A DNA stretch of 50,814 nucleotides from Xaviernesmea rhizosphaerae (GCF_001938945.1 NZ_MKIO01000034.1:3459-54272), one strand, 5' to 3'. Shown: positions 9,045 through 18,537, counted from the stretch's first letter. Translations and numbers: made by a program. The notes: generated from the sequence alone by a model not told the origin.

Positions 9045-10678
9045 TCAGACCCCCGCAACCATCTCAAATTGCGATCGGCCCGCCCCTCCGGCGGGCCTTT
9101 TGCTTTTGAGCGATACCGCAAGGATACCGGCCAGATCGCCACGCACGTCGATCTGAAGCTCGCCATTCTCGGGCGTCAGGATGATCTCGCGCACCAGCGA
9201 GCGCAGCACGTCGGCCGCCACCATCCGCTTGGCCTCGGGATCCTCCTGGAGCGCCGCGTACAGCTCGTCGACTTGGACGCGGTAGTGTGATGCGCCAGGT
9301 TCGGGTGCAGCAGGGGAGGCGGCTCCTCGGCCTCTTGCAGGAACGTCTTCAACTCCTTCTGGCGTCGTTCCAGCGCGACCATCTTCTCGTTGAGACGTTC
9401 GGCAGCGCCGCCCTTGAGAATGAGATTGAGCAGCGTGTCCAATTCGCGGTCGATCTTCTTGATCTCGGCCTCGGCCGCATCGATGGACGACCGCCCCTCC
9501 ATACGCAGCCGGTTCATCTCACGGGTGAACTCGCCACAGAATTCCTTGAACAGCGCCGGATCCATCAGGTGATGGCGCAGCGCGTTGAGGACGCGCGCTT
9601 CGAGATGGTCGCGGCGGATGTTCTTGCGATTGTCGCAGGTGCCTTTGTTGCGCGCCGTCGAGCAGCCGACCAGATCGGCGGAGATCATCGAATAACCGCC
9701 GCCACAGCAGCCGCATTTGGTCAGGCCCGAGAAGAGGTATTTAGGCCGCCGGCGTTCCCGGAAATGGTTCTCGGTCTCGCCGTCGTCGCTGTGGTTCCGT
9801 TTGACCGCCCGCTGACGTTCCTTCACCGAGTGCCAGAGGTCGTCATCGAGGATTCGCAGTTCGGGCACGTCTTGGGTAATCCATTCCGATTCCGGATTCA
9901 TCCGCGCCTGGCGCTTGCCGGTCTTGCCGGTGTCCGGGTCTTTGCGGAAACGCTGGCGGTTCCAGATCAGCTTGCCGACATACATCTCGTTGTTGAGGAT
10001 GCCGTTCCCGCGCTTGGGATTGCCGTTGATGGTGCTGAAGCCCCAGCCGCCGCCGCCCGGGGCGGCAATGCCGTCCTTGTTCAGTTCGAAGGCGATCCGC
10101 TTGGCCGACTTGCCGGCGGCATAGTCGCGGAAGATGCGGTGGATCACCTCGGCCTGGACCTCGTTGATGGTCCGGTCTCCGCGCACCGGCTCGCCATTGC
10201 CGTCGAACTTCTTGACCACATCATAGCCGTAAGCATTGCCGCCGCCCGATTTGCCCAGCTCGACCCGCCCGCGCTGACCCCGACGTGTCTTGTCGGCGAG
10301 ATCCTTCAGGAAGAGTGCGTTCATCGTGCCCTTGAGACCGACATGCAGATGCGTGACCTCGCCTTCCGACAGGGTGACGATCTTCACGTCGGAATAGGCC
10401 ATGCGCTTGAACAGGCCGGCAATGTCTTCCTGATCGCGCGACAGGCGATCCATCGCCTCCGCCAGCACAATCCCGAACCGTCCGCTTGTGGCGTCGGAGA
10501 TCAGCGCCTAAATACCGGGGCGCAGCAGCGAGGCACCGGAAATGGCGTGGTCGGTATATTCCTCGACGATTTGCCAGCCCTGCTTCTCGGCATGGAGACG
10601 GTAGATGCGAAGCTGGTCGGCGATGGAGGCGTCGCGCTGATTGTCTGATGAATAGCGGGCGTAGATCGCGACCTTCAC
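9045..10678 (-). pseudogene. Large serine recombinase, interrupted by amber codon and frameshift
   Basis: Read from a GTG at 10678 with a GGAGAG site upstream, the protein starts VKVAIYARYSSDNQRDAS, the resolvase-type N-terminus with the catalytic Ser inside YARYSS. It continues through a recombinase domain, a zinc ribbon (TKCGCCGGGYS) and a coiled coil. Two lesions break it. A TAG at 10508-10510 stands in RPGI*ALISDA, where relatives have Gln (CAG). Near 9285 an apparent two-base insertion shifts the frame; reading on in the restored frame gives HYRVQVDELYAALQED and the usual C-terminus up to a TGA at 9045. The enzyme would have mobilised a small element by site-specific recombination. The downstream acx operon ends only 38 bases from this gene's C-terminal end. 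Confidence 0.85.
9077..9107 (+). terminator. Possible Rho-independent terminator of the acetone operon
   Basis: GGCCCGCC at 9077-9084 pairs perfectly with GGCGGGCC at 9090-9097 around a CCTCC loop. TTTTGCTTTT follows on the plus strand. It lies 70 bases after the acyl-CoA ligase stop and faces the right way to end the acx transcript. The same bases encode the C-terminal KRPAGGAGRS of the recombinase on the other strand, so the hairpin may be a by-product of coding sequence. Confidence 0.45.
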
Positions 10679-10697
10679 GATATTCTCTCCTGCGATG

Positions 10698-10952
10698 TCA
10701 GGAGCGCGTCGGGCGGCGTTCCCTCATCTGTTCTTCGTAGACCTCCCGCGCCGCCCTGCGAGCGAGCAGGCGTGCCAGTTCGACCATGCGCGGATCGGGG
10801 CCGTCTCCGCGCCGCGCGAGAGTCAGTTCCGGCTCGATGAGCCGGAGCGCGCTCCTCTGCTTTGGGCGGCTGCCATGGTCCATCGTTGCGCCGTTCGAAG
10901 CCGATTGCAAGGTTATCGGCTTCACGATTTCCTTGATCGGAAGTATAAGCAA
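10698..10952 (-). CDS. Small hypothetical protein upstream of the recombinase
   Basis: This short basic protein (84 residues from the first ATG; about 61 from MDHGSRPKQR) contains DPRMVELARLLARRAAREVY, a pattern I associate with small proteins encoded directly before serine recombinases in alphaproteobacteria. It ends 19 bases before the recombinase start on the same strand, so the two were probably co-transcribed. A role as an accessory or directionality factor is only a guess. The internal ATG giving MDHGSRPKQRSALRL is an equally good start. Confidence 0.5.
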   Translation of the reverse strand: MLILPIKEIVKPITLQSASNGATMDHGSRPKQRSALRLIEPELTLARRGDGPDPRMVELARLLARRAAREVYEEQMRERRPTRS

Positions 10953-11131
10953 TTAAAATCACGGTCGAATATTTGGCGTAAACCGGGGTTGTTTGGGCGG
11001 AATGCGCTTAGTCCGGCGCGCAGTGTCGCGCCCAGGCAGACGGAAATGACCGCCCCATTGCGGGATGACGGGCCAGTTTTTGAGGTCCGTTCTGCATTGA
11101 ACTGGCTCCCGCGCACCCTTCGTCTTGCCTA

Positions 11132-11165
11132 TTGACGGAAATAGGTCTATATATCTGGTTATATT
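11132..11165 (+). promoter_or_regulatory. Probable promoter region of the toxin-antitoxin pair
   Basis: TTGACG at 11132-11137 resembles a -35 box, and AT-rich candidates for the -10 (TATATATC, TTATATTA) follow before the SD of the antitoxin. The repeated pattern GGTCTATAT / TGGTTATAT could serve as an autoregulatory site, as is common in such operons. Spacing to the -10 candidates is not ideal. Confidence 0.3.
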
Positions 11166-11178
11166 ACGGAGGGTCGCG

Positions 11179-11481
11179 ATGGGCAACGCCGCACAGACGA
11201 GAGCAACGAGGAATTACCGCGCGCGTCTCACGCAGCGCGGCTTCACCCGTTTCGAGATCATGGCATTGGAGAGCGACCGGGATCTGATCCGCTCGCTGGC
11301 CAAACGTCTGGCCGAAGAGGGGCCGGAAGCGGAGCAGGTGCGCGCCGCAGTGAAGACGGTCGTGGCTGGGGAGCCGCCCAAGCCCGGTGGAATTCTCTCC
11401 GCACTGCGCCGTTCGCCGCTGATCGGCGCCGATCTCGACCTGTCGCGTCCGCGCGAGGAAGGGCGCCCGGTGGACCTATGA
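11179..11481 (+). CDS. Antitoxin of a VapBC-type module
   Basis: The 100-residue product is placed directly before a PIN-domain toxin, 10 bases apart, in the usual antitoxin position. The N-terminal half (RARLTQRGFTRFEIMALESD followed by a helix) looks like a ribbon-helix-helix DNA-binding region. The proline-rich C-terminal half (GEPPKPGGILSALRRSPL) would be the toxin-binding tail. I chose the ATG at 11179 because GGAGG lies upstream; the frame extends back to 11125 without support. It would neutralise the toxin and repress the operon. The family is not named with certainty. Confidence 0.75.
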   Translation: MGNAAQTRATRNYRARLTQRGFTRFEIMALESDRDLIRSLAKRLAEEGPEAEQVRAAVKTVVAGEPPKPGGILSALRRSPLIGADLDLSRPREEGRPVDL

Positions 11482-11491
11482 GTGTCGAATT

Positions 11492-11938
11492 GTGACGCGC
11501 TATCTTCTCGACACCAACATCATCAGCAACGTCGTCAAACCGCAGCCTTCGGAGCAGCTGCTGGCCTGGTGGGCGGAGCAGCGTGACGAGGATCTGTTCA
11601 TCGCCTCGCTGACGATCGCGGAAATCCGCCGTGGCATTCTCGAAAAACCGCGCGGCAAGAAGCGTGACGCACTCGATGCCTGGTTCACCGGAGCAGAGGG
11701 GCCGCAGGCGCTGTTCGCGGGACGTGTTCTACCGTTCGACGATAAGGCCGGGCTGATCTGGGCGCGGCTGATGGCCGACGGCAAGGCCGCAGGTCGGCCG
11801 CGTAGCGGCCTCGATATGATCGTTGCCGCCGTCGCCGGCGCCAATGACTGCGTGGTCGTGACCGACAACGAGAAGAACTTCGCCGGTATCAAGTTCATCA
11901 ATCCGATGCGGAATGAGGCCGGGGAGGAGACGGCATGA
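11492..11938 (+). CDS. vapC: VapC-like PIN-domain toxin (ribonuclease)
   Basis: The 148-residue protein has the acidic residues of a PIN nuclease: Asp7 in YLLDTNIIS, Glu44 in TIAEIRRG, Asp108 in SGLDMIVAA and Asp125 in VVTDNEKNF. VapC enzymes cleave tRNA or other RNA when freed from their antitoxin. It starts with GTG 10 bases after the antitoxin stop and looks intact. Its last four bases overlap the ATG of the SIR2-like gene. The exact RNA target cannot be read from sequence. It is the only fully intact cell-survival module in this mobile patch. Confidence 0.9.
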   Translation: MTRYLLDTNIISNVVKPQPSEQLLAWWAEQRDEDLFIASLTIAEIRRGILEKPRGKKRDALDAWFTGAEGPQALFAGRVLPFDDKAGLIWARLMADGKAAGRPRSGLDMIVAAVAGANDCVVVTDNEKNFAGIKFINPMRNEAGEETA

Positions 11939-13331
11939 CGATTGCGGCGACGCCGAGTGAATATCAGCTCATCGGTCTCACCGAAGCAGGTGACGCAGGG
12001 GATCTACTAATCGGCCTGGATCAGAAGCAGGGACGAGTACGCCTTCAGGCTCTCATATCCGAATGGTTGCGAATGGAGAATCTCGTCGTTCTGACGGGTT
12101 CGGGAACCTCCGTTTCGGCTGGCGGCAAGACGATGGCCAATCTCGAAACTGCGGTGTTCGCAACAATCGAGGCGCTGTCCGATCTACCGGCGCCGATTAC
12201 GCCGATCATAAAGGCCCGTCGTGACGCTGTTTCCCTAGCCGACCTTCTTGACGAACCGTAAATTGGCTTCGAAGCGTGGCTGTCGTTCATCGCCAACGCT
12301 CTGGTTGTCGCGGAAGCCCCAGTTAGTCTATTCTCCGCCGTGACGTGGCCCAGCACGCGGGCGCCTACTTCCCACGATCTGCGTTGATTTGTCGAACGGT
12401 TGCGTATGGCGATCTTCGCCGAGTGTGCGCTGTCATTGCCGGATACCGGGCCAGCGGCTTCGCCTGCGACCATTGCCCCGCAACTGGCATTTCTGTCGAA
12501 GCTGGTCGCGAGAGACAGCAACCTCGGCCGAACACACCTGTTCACGCTAAACTACGATACGCTTTTTGAGCAGGCGCTGGAGCTTCTCGGTATCCAGTAT
12601 TTCGACGGCTTTACCGGGCGCGCGGCCGCACGATTCGATCCGTCCGTTTATGGGCTGGATATCTATTATCCGGGCGAGGTGGCCGAGGGGCGCGTGCGCC
12701 GTTTCGGCAAGTTTCTGCACTTCTACAAGCTGCACAGCTCGATCCATTGGTTCGAGCAGGGAAACGAAATGCGGGCGCGCCACCCCGACCTTGCTCCGTT
12801 CCAGAAATATGCCTCGTTGATGCCGGCGCAGAAGGCGGCTGTGCTCTTTGATCTGGCGGGGAAGACCCCATCCCTGGGCATTTTGCCAACAGCCAACAAG
12901 CTCGCGCAAACGCTGACGATGCCATACGCGCACCTGTTCCGGTCGCTTCAGGTGCGCTTGGGTATACCGCGGACTTTCCTTCTCGTCCTCGGCTATGGCT
13001 TCGGCGACGATCATGTCAGCCGCGTCATCGAAAATGCGCTGATGAACCCTTCGCTGGTGATGTTGGTCATCGAACCCAATCCCAATAGCCCAGTGATCGA
13101 ACGTATTCGGCGCTACAAGGATTTGGGCAAGCGGGCGTTCGTCCTGTGCCCGACAGAGATGCGGCTTTCGCCGCTGCCAAATTCAAGCACGCAACCTTCG
13201 ATGATTTCGCTCGGACAGTGATGCCAGACGTGCAATGGCTCGACGATTTCCTGCGGCTGCGACGTTTCGAGAAACAGATCGCGGCGTTGGGAATGAAAAG
13301 CGATGCCGATACGGAGGGAGCGGATGGATAA
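11935..13331 (+). pseudogene. SIR2-like defence protein, broken by two stops and one frameshift
   Basis: The frame from 11935 gives a Sir2-type NAD-binding start (LVVLTGSGTSVSAGG, about residues 51-65), then LFTLNYDTLFEQALELLGIQ, YGLDIYYPGEV, FYKLHSSIHWF and LVLGYGFGDDHVSRVIENAL. This is the pattern of SIR2-like proteins that deplete NAD in anti-phage systems, often beside a HerA-type ATPase. A TAA at 12259-12261 and a TGA near 12386 interrupt one frame, and the sequence between and after them still reads as the family. Near 13145 a one-base deletion moves the frame; the continuation VPDRDAAFAAAKFKHATFDD and MPDVQWLDDFLRLR ends at 13331. A possible start of a next gene (MDKQ) at 13324 leads to no recognisable ATPase, so the system is inactive here. 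Its ATG overlaps the vapC stop. The 240 bases after it hold no gene I can support. Confidence 0.8.
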
Positions 13332-13571
13332 GCAGCGTTGGCGAGGACGGACAGCCTCGGCTCCTATGGATGCGAAGCACCACTCCCGCTTCAATTGCGC
13401 TGATCCTTTGGTCTGGCCGCGGGCCTGACGCCATCAAGCCGTAAAGGCTCGGACTACGCATTCGCGTGCCGCTGTTGCGCTTTGCCTCCACGGTGATTGC
13501 GGCCCACGGCCGGACACTTCGAGCACCTGTCAGCGGCGGATGGTCCTTCGCTCGAAACAGGAGCCGGATCG

Positions 13572-13739
13572 ATGTCCCTCAACGACGCACACGCCTTCGC
13601 CTTCAGCCTCGCCACCACCCTGATGGTCGTCATCGTCGTCTTCCGCGCCGGCGACGGCACGCTGTCGGTGACACCGGCCGCCGAATATGACGGCGACAGC
13701 GCCGCCATCGTCGATGAAATCGATCCCTTCGCCCCATGA
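13572..13739 (+). CDS. Small hypothetical membrane-anchored protein
   Basis: A 55-residue product has one hydrophobic stretch (FAFSLATTLMVVIVVF) and an acidic C-terminus (DSAAIVDEIDPFAP). The ATG at 13572 has CAGGAG eight bases upstream, which decides it over a longer frame from 13497. I recall similar small proteins near conjugative-transfer genes of rhizobia and sphingomonads, but no function is known to me. Confidence 0.5.
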   Translation: MSLNDAHAFAFSLATTLMVVIVVFRAGDGTLSVTPAAEYDGDSAAIVDEIDPFAP

Positions 13740-13880
13740 CGGGGCGAAGATCACCGTCTGCGATGCGGAAACCCTTTCGGTTTCCGCTCCCTGCGGCGTC
13801 GACGTTCTGCTATAGTTCTCATCGCGCCATGGTGGTGGTGGAGGCGCGACCATCAGATCTTTTGTCACGGAGACACCGCC

Positions 13881-14321
13881 ATGATTATCCTCGGGATCCT
13901 TCTGTCCATCGCAGCCATCGGCTTCTTCTGGTGGCTGCTCTTCACGCTCGCCGTCTTCGCGCTGCCCTTCTTTGTCGGCGTCAGCGCCGGAAGCTGGGCC
14001 TGGCACACGGGCGCGGGCTGGCTCGGCGCGATCGTCGTCGGTACGGTCGCCGCTGGCCTTACCTTCGGGATCGGCCAGATCCTACTCGTTCTGGTCCGTC
14101 CGACCTGGATGAAACTCGCCATCGCGCTGATCTTCGTCACGCCCGCCGTCCTCGCCGGCTATCACGCCGTCCATGGCATCGTGAAGCACACCGTGCCGTC
14201 GGAGACGTGGCAGATCGTCTTCTCGGTCATCGGCGCGATCGCGGTGGGCGTCACCGCGTTTCTGCATGTCTCTGGGATGGCAGCCACCGACCTTTCGACC
14301 GGGACCGCGGCGCGGGCCTGA
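13881..14321 (+). CDS. Hypothetical integral membrane protein
   Basis: The 146-residue protein has about four transmembrane helices: residues 1-33 (very hydrophobic, with GFFWWLLFTLAVFALPFFVG), two in the middle and one near 113-130. No catalytic motif is visible. The ATG at 13881 follows a GGAGAC site. It stands between the small 13572 gene and an IS5-type transposase, in a patch with DUF736, which suggests cargo of a former conjugative element. The 145 bases after it hold no gene I can support. Confidence 0.6.
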   Translation: MIILGILLSIAAIGFFWWLLFTLAVFALPFFVGVSAGSWAWHTGAGWLGAIVVGTVAAGLTFGIGQILLVLVRPTWMKLAIALIFVTPAVLAGYHAVHGIVKHTVPSETWQIVFSVIGAIAVGVTAFLHVSGMAATDLSTGTAARA

Positions 14322-14466
14322 AATAACACGGCGTTCGAGACGGCGGACAGGGCAGGGAGAATCGCATTCGCGTTCATCTCGACGTTGCGGATGGCAGTGC
14401 CGCACGGATCGGCGTGAGGCCGGGAGTGCGTTGCATTCCGGTTTGGTCTCCCGTGAAGAACCCTCG

Positions 14467-15849
14467 TCATCCGACTTGGGCTGACGAATTCGTCGCCCTG
14501 CCGCCCGCCACGCTGACACATAAAACGGCGAACAAAAGCCTGAGCCATGCGAGGATACGGCGGTAGTTGTAGCCGATGGCGGCGAGGACGGCGTTGGCGG
14601 CGTCGCCTTGGGCATGGGCGAGGTGGTTGCGGCCCATGCGATGGCCGGCCTTCAGGTGGCCGATGAGGGGCTCGACGGCCGACCGCCGGCGCATCTCGCG
14701 TTTGATCCGGTCCGTCACGCCCCGCTTCTGGCCTGATGTGAAGACCTTGAGGCGGTGGGTCCTGGGCGCGTTGTGGCCCTTATACCCGGCATCGGCGACG
14801 ATGCGGGTGAGGGTTGCCCCAACCCGTGTCTCGATGGCGGGGATGATGGTTTCGAGCGTGTGGCCGTCATAAGGCTTGCCGGGCATCGCCTGGATGTGGG
14901 TGACGAACTGCCCGCCCTTGGAGCGATTGAGCGTGGTGGCGACGGAGACCTTGACGCCGAATTCGTAGGGCTTGTGGGTTTTGCCCTTGCCGATGCATTC
15001 GACCTCGGGTGCATGCAGCGAGAAGACGCGCAGATCGGCGTCTTTGTCCTTGCCCTTGATCCGGTTGAGATTGCGGTTGCCGGCATGGACGCGCCTTGCC
15101 AGCATCAGCGCGTTGGCAGTGGCGGCTTCCAGCTCGGGATTGCCCCTAGCCTTGCGGATAATGTCGCGGATCACCCGACCGAGGTACGTCTTCAAGCTTC
15201 TCAAGGACTTGCCCGCGCGCTTGAACTGCTTGGCATGGGCATAGCGCTGGTGCTTGATCAGGGCATGTTTGCCGACCCTGGCATAGGACTGGCGAAGCGC
15301 GATGCCGAGCTTGCCGGCCCGCCGCACCAGCCTTTCGCGCGCACGATGCATCAGCCAGGCATCGGTCGGATGAGCCACGGCCTTCGGCTGCAAGGTGGTA
15401 TCGACGATGGCCTTGGTGAAGTCGGCGGGCTTGGCTGCCTCAGTGCGGATCGCCGTCGCCAGGCTTTCGTCCAGCAAGGCATTGAGCGTCTCCTCGCCCA
15501 TCCTTTGGCGCCACCGGGTCATGGACGAGCGATCGAAGGGCAGGTCGTGGCGGAAGAATTCCTCGCCGCAGAAGAGTTGATAATACGGGTTCTCCACCCA
15601 GCGATCGCACAGCGCCTCGTCAGAAAGATTATGCATCGACTTGAGGATCGCCAGTCCCGCCATCAGCCGGGTCGGCAACGGCGGGTGGCCCGGCGTGTCG
15701 CTATAGGCAGAGCCGCAGCGCGTCTCGAGAAACCGCCAGTCGATCGCCCGGCCGAGCTTGGCCAGCGGATGGTTCATGTCGACGATCTGGTCGAGCCTTG
15801 CCCGGAACAAATCCGCCTGCCTGCTGTCTCGACGCTCTCTCGGACGCAT
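14467..15849 (-). CDS. IS5-family transposase
   Basis: The 460-residue protein has a DDE layout: IVDTTLQPKA (first Asp), IVADAGYKGH (second Asp) and EPLIGHLKAGHRMGRNHL (Glu), after the N-terminal DUF772-type domain (LPTRLMAGLAILKSMHNLSD, ENPYYQLFCG). This is the large IS5-type transposase, and the frame is intact. I could not find convincing terminal inverted repeats. The last residues (GRATNSSAQVG) may run over the element's edge. To the right, GCAAGTTT near 15914 and AAACTTGC near 15944 form an inverted pair that could belong to its end. The insertion separates conjugation-type cargo genes on both sides. Confidence 0.88.
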   Translation of the reverse strand: MRPRERRDSRQADLFRARLDQIVDMNHPLAKLGRAIDWRFLETRCGSAYSDTPGHPPLPTRLMAGLAILKSMHNLSDEALCDRWVENPYYQLFCGEEFFRHDLPFDRSSMTRWRQRMGEETLNALLDESLATAIRTEAAKPADFTKAIVDTTLQPKAVAHPTDAWLMHRARERLVRRAGKLGIALRQSYARVGKHALIKHQRYAHAKQFKRAGKSLRSLKTYLGRVIRDIIRKARGNPELEAATANALMLARRVHAGNRNLNRIKGKDKDADLRVFSLHAPEVECIGKGKTHKPYEFGVKVSVATTLNRSKGGQFVTHIQAMPGKPYDGHTLETIIPAIETRVGATLTRIVADAGYKGHNAPRTHRLKVFTSGQKRGVTDRIKREMRRRSAVEPLIGHLKAGHRMGRNHLAHAQGDAANAVLAAIGYNYRRILAWLRLLFAVLCVSVAGGRATNSSAQVG

Positions 15850-16511
15850 CCTGATGCTCCCATGAAGACTCTGCCGGAAGCAAGGGAATCATGGTTTGCC
15901 CACATAGGCAATTTGCAAGTTTCTGCGGCCCACAGCCACGAAAACTTGCAGAAACCGATTCTTCAAGCTTGAAAATTATGACGCTAAATCAGAGGCCTGC
16001 GGATTGTTCACTGACAACTGTTTGGGCTTGAACCGGGCGTCGAAGGGCGGGGCTGATCGGCCAGCGGCAGATGAAGGTCCGTTCTCGCCGATGGCCGGTC
16101 AGGTCAGGCGCAGGCCGATAGCCCGGAATGGAGGTATGGCGGTCCCGGCGGCGCCGCGCGGATCATTGTCGGTTGCATATGGTCGCCATCGTTTCCGTTT
16201 CCTGTCTGTTGATCGAGCGCACCTCACGGCCTCTTCAATGGCCTGATCTGGCCGAAGGACGGCTTCGCCTCGACCACCTCAGCCGCAACGGCGGCGTCAG
16301 ACTTTCTTCCCCTGTCGGACCCCACCCCATGCGACAGGTCGCATGGGGACCCCGAGGCGCCGCCATTCCTCGCGCAGCAACAAAGTCTTGCCTGTGCCGT
16401 CCTCCGCTTCGCTCCGGTCGCAAGCGATGCGGCGACGGTCGCCTCCGGCCGGTCGATCGCCATCGAGGCCGCAATGGTGCGGGCTCGAACACGAAAGAAC
16501 GGAGACTTATC
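15850..16511. other. Gene-free stretch between transposase and DUF736 gene
   Basis: About 660 bases hold no open frame I can support. The left part carries the inverted pair near 15914-15951 that may be the outer end of the IS element. The rest is GC-rich, with open frames that look like chance. The ATG at 16512 is preceded by ACGGAGAC. Confidence 0.4.
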
Positions 16512-16838
16512 ATGGCGACCATCGGCACCTTCAAGAAGACCGGCTCGAACGAATTCACCGGCGACATCGTCACCCTCAGCGTTCAGGCCAAGGGCGTGCG
16601 CATCGTTCCCGACCTGCACGCCACCGGCGAGAACGCCCCCAGCCACCGCGTGCTGGTCGGCCGCGCCGAGATCGGAGCGGCCTGGTCCAAGCGCTCCAAC
16701 GAGGGCCGCGACTATCTGGGCCTCAAACTCGACGATCCCAGCTTCAACGCCCCCATCTACGCCAACCTCTTTGACGACGAAGACGGCGAGGCTTACTCGC
16801 TGATCTGGTCCCGCCCCAACGGCCGCCGAGGAGACTGA
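16512..16838 (+). CDS. DUF736 family protein
   Basis: The 108-residue product starts MATIGTFKKTGSNEFTGDIV and contains VGRAEIGAAWSKRSNEGRDY, LGLKLDDPSFNAPIYANLFD and LIWSRPNGR, the full pattern of DUF736. This small family is common on alphaproteobacterial plasmids and integrative conjugative elements; its role is not known to me. The gene is intact with an ACGGAG site. No transfer genes (virB, tra) are in the window, so this is a leftover of a mobile element rather than a working one. Confidence 0.85.
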   Translation: MATIGTFKKTGSNEFTGDIVTLSVQAKGVRIVPDLHATGENAPSHRVLVGRAEIGAAWSKRSNEGRDYLGLKLDDPSFNAPIYANLFDDEDGEAYSLIWSRPNGRRGD

Positions 16839-16887
16839 CCCCGGCGCCAAGGCCCCGGCCGCCAGGTCGGGGCCGCCCCTGCGTTCG

Positions 16888-17807
16888 TTATCCGGCAGGA
16901 GGCGGTAACGATGATCGCGCCAATGACCGCGCCATAGAGAGCAGGCGTCGCAGTGCGGGATTGTCGTTTTTTGCCGACCAGAGGACGCTGAAGGTCAGCG
17001 TTTCATCGGCGAGCGGTCGATAGACGATGCCGGGGAACGGGATCGAGGCCGTCGCTTCGCAAACGAGCGCCAGTCCGCGCTCCATCGCGACGAGCGGCAA
17101 CAAGCTGTCGTGACCGACACCTTGCGGCTGGAGCTGTTGCCATGCCCCGCGTCGATCAGGCGCTGCGTCAGCGCATCGCCGGAAGAGGGATCTGCAGCCG
17201 TTTGGCGTATCAGGACGCCTTCGCTGGCAAGCGAGGGCCAGTCCAGTACGCATTGGCCGGCAAGCCGATGGCGGTCAGGAAGCGCGACGAAGAGCTGTTC
17301 GGTCCAGAGCGGCGTGACCTCGCATCCCGGCCAAGGCTGCGTTCCCGCGACAAACGCGACATCGAGACCTAACCGAACGATGGCGGCCGCGTGCTCGGCA
17401 GCTTCACCTTCGATGAAGTCGATATGGACGCCACCACGATGGTGGTCATAGGCACGGAACAACTCAGCAAGAAACCCCGCTGCGAGCGATGGCAGGAGGC
17501 CAACCGTGATCCGACCGCTCTCCGCTCGGCCGATCGCGGCAATATCCTGGGCACTGTCTCTCATATGCCGAAGCATTTCCTCGGCCTTGCGTCGGAACCG
17601 TTGCCCGGCAAAAGTTAAGCGCGCACCGCCGTTATGACGCTGAAACAGGGAAGCGCCGAGTTGGTCTTCGAGATCGCGGATGCGGCGGCTGACCGAGGAT
17701 TCTTGCACGCCGAGAGCAATCCCTGCCTTGCGGAAGCTACCATGCTTAGCGGCGGCTATGAAATAACGCAGGTAGCGATATTCAAAATGTAAATCGCATC
17801 TCGCCAT
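16888..17807 (-). pseudogene. LysR-family regulator, frameshifted (paralogue 1 of 4)
   Basis: The N-terminal helix-turn-helix (LRYFIAAAKHGSFRKAGIAL, SVSRRIRDLEDQLGASLFQR) and most of the effector domain are intact to DALTQRLIDAGHG near 17145. There one base is missing compared with the intact paralogues at 22202-23122 and 25647-26579. After the shift the reading continues as LQPQGVGHDSLLPLVAMERG and IPFPGIVYRPLADETLTF to a stop at 16888. The truncated product would lack the second half of the ligand domain. It lies 50 bases from the DUF736 gene, at the edge of the regulator-rich region. No target gene of its own is adjacent. Confidence 0.85.
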
Positions 17808-17862
17808 ATCACGGTCACAGCCGCCCCTCTTTGAAAAATCCGGCGCTCAGCTTTCCGAGCTA

Positions 17863-18537
17863 TCAAGGAAGGCTCATCGCCAATATCCGGCTGATCTCGG
17901 TCAAGTTTCGACCAGATTGTTCAGACCACCGATTGAATGCTTCTTGGATAGCAGCGTAGTCTCGCTTGCCGGTCGGCGCTCGGGCAATGACGCCCTCACG
18001 TACCAACGCCGCCACCACGTCTTTCGTGGTGATGAAGGCAGGTTTGCCGATGGTTCGGAGGAAACGCATTCCGGCGTCACCGCTCAGATAGCTCCCCCGC
18101 TCCTTCAGAAGGTTCAATAGGCCGACATAATCATTGTCAGGCCAGTCAGCGAAATATCGCGCCGCAGAGCCGTGCAATGAAGCAAGGTCCAAAACCAACT
18201 GAGCGTTGATTTGAACCGCACGGATTTTCGCTCCGTTTCTGACAATACCGCGATCCTGCATGAGCGCGTCGAAATGATCGTCACTCAGGAAAGCGCAGGC
18301 ATTGACGTCGAAGTCCATGAACGCCGCCTCAAAGGCGGGCCATTTGGCCTCGATTACCTTGGACGAGAACCCGGCGTTGAAGATGCGCCGTGTCATTTCT
18401 GCGAGAATGCGATCATCCGGGATCGCCGCTATCGCTGACGAAACAAGCGCTGGCGTCGTCGCGAGAGCGTCGTCCAATGCCAATATGCCGCCCTTGCGAT
18501 CCGCAGCAAGCACGACGATCTCGCCGAAGTCACGCAT
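17863..18537 (-). CDS. tag: DNA-3-methyladenine glycosylase I-like protein
   Basis: The 224-residue product resembles Tag-type glycosylases, which remove alkylated adenine from DNA: FSSKVIEAKWPAFEAAFMDF, DDRILAEMTRRIFNAGF and a region around FITTKDVVAALVREGV. I took the ATG at 18537, which overlaps the end of the upstream YciI gene by eight bases and suggests translational coupling. The frame runs back to 18606, inside that gene. With two YciI genes it forms a minus-strand operon divergent from a TetR regulator, so the set may respond to an alkylating or toxic compound; that is inference. Confidence 0.65.
   Translation of the reverse strand: MRDFGEIVVLAADRKGGILALDDALATTPALVSSAIAAIPDDRILAEMTRRIFNAGFSSKVIEAKWPAFEAAFMDFDVNACAFLSDDHFDALMQDRGIVRNGAKIRAVQINAQLVLDLASLHGSAARYFADWPDNDYVGLLNLLKERGSYLSGDAGMRFLRTIGKPAFITTKDVVAALVREGVIARAPTGKRDYAAIQEAFNRWSEQSGRNLTEISRILAMSLP

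Noticed and set aside
13332..13571. Start of a HerA-like ATPase after the SIR2-like gene
   Set aside because: Frames from 13324 and 13235 show no Walker motif or other ATPase signature.
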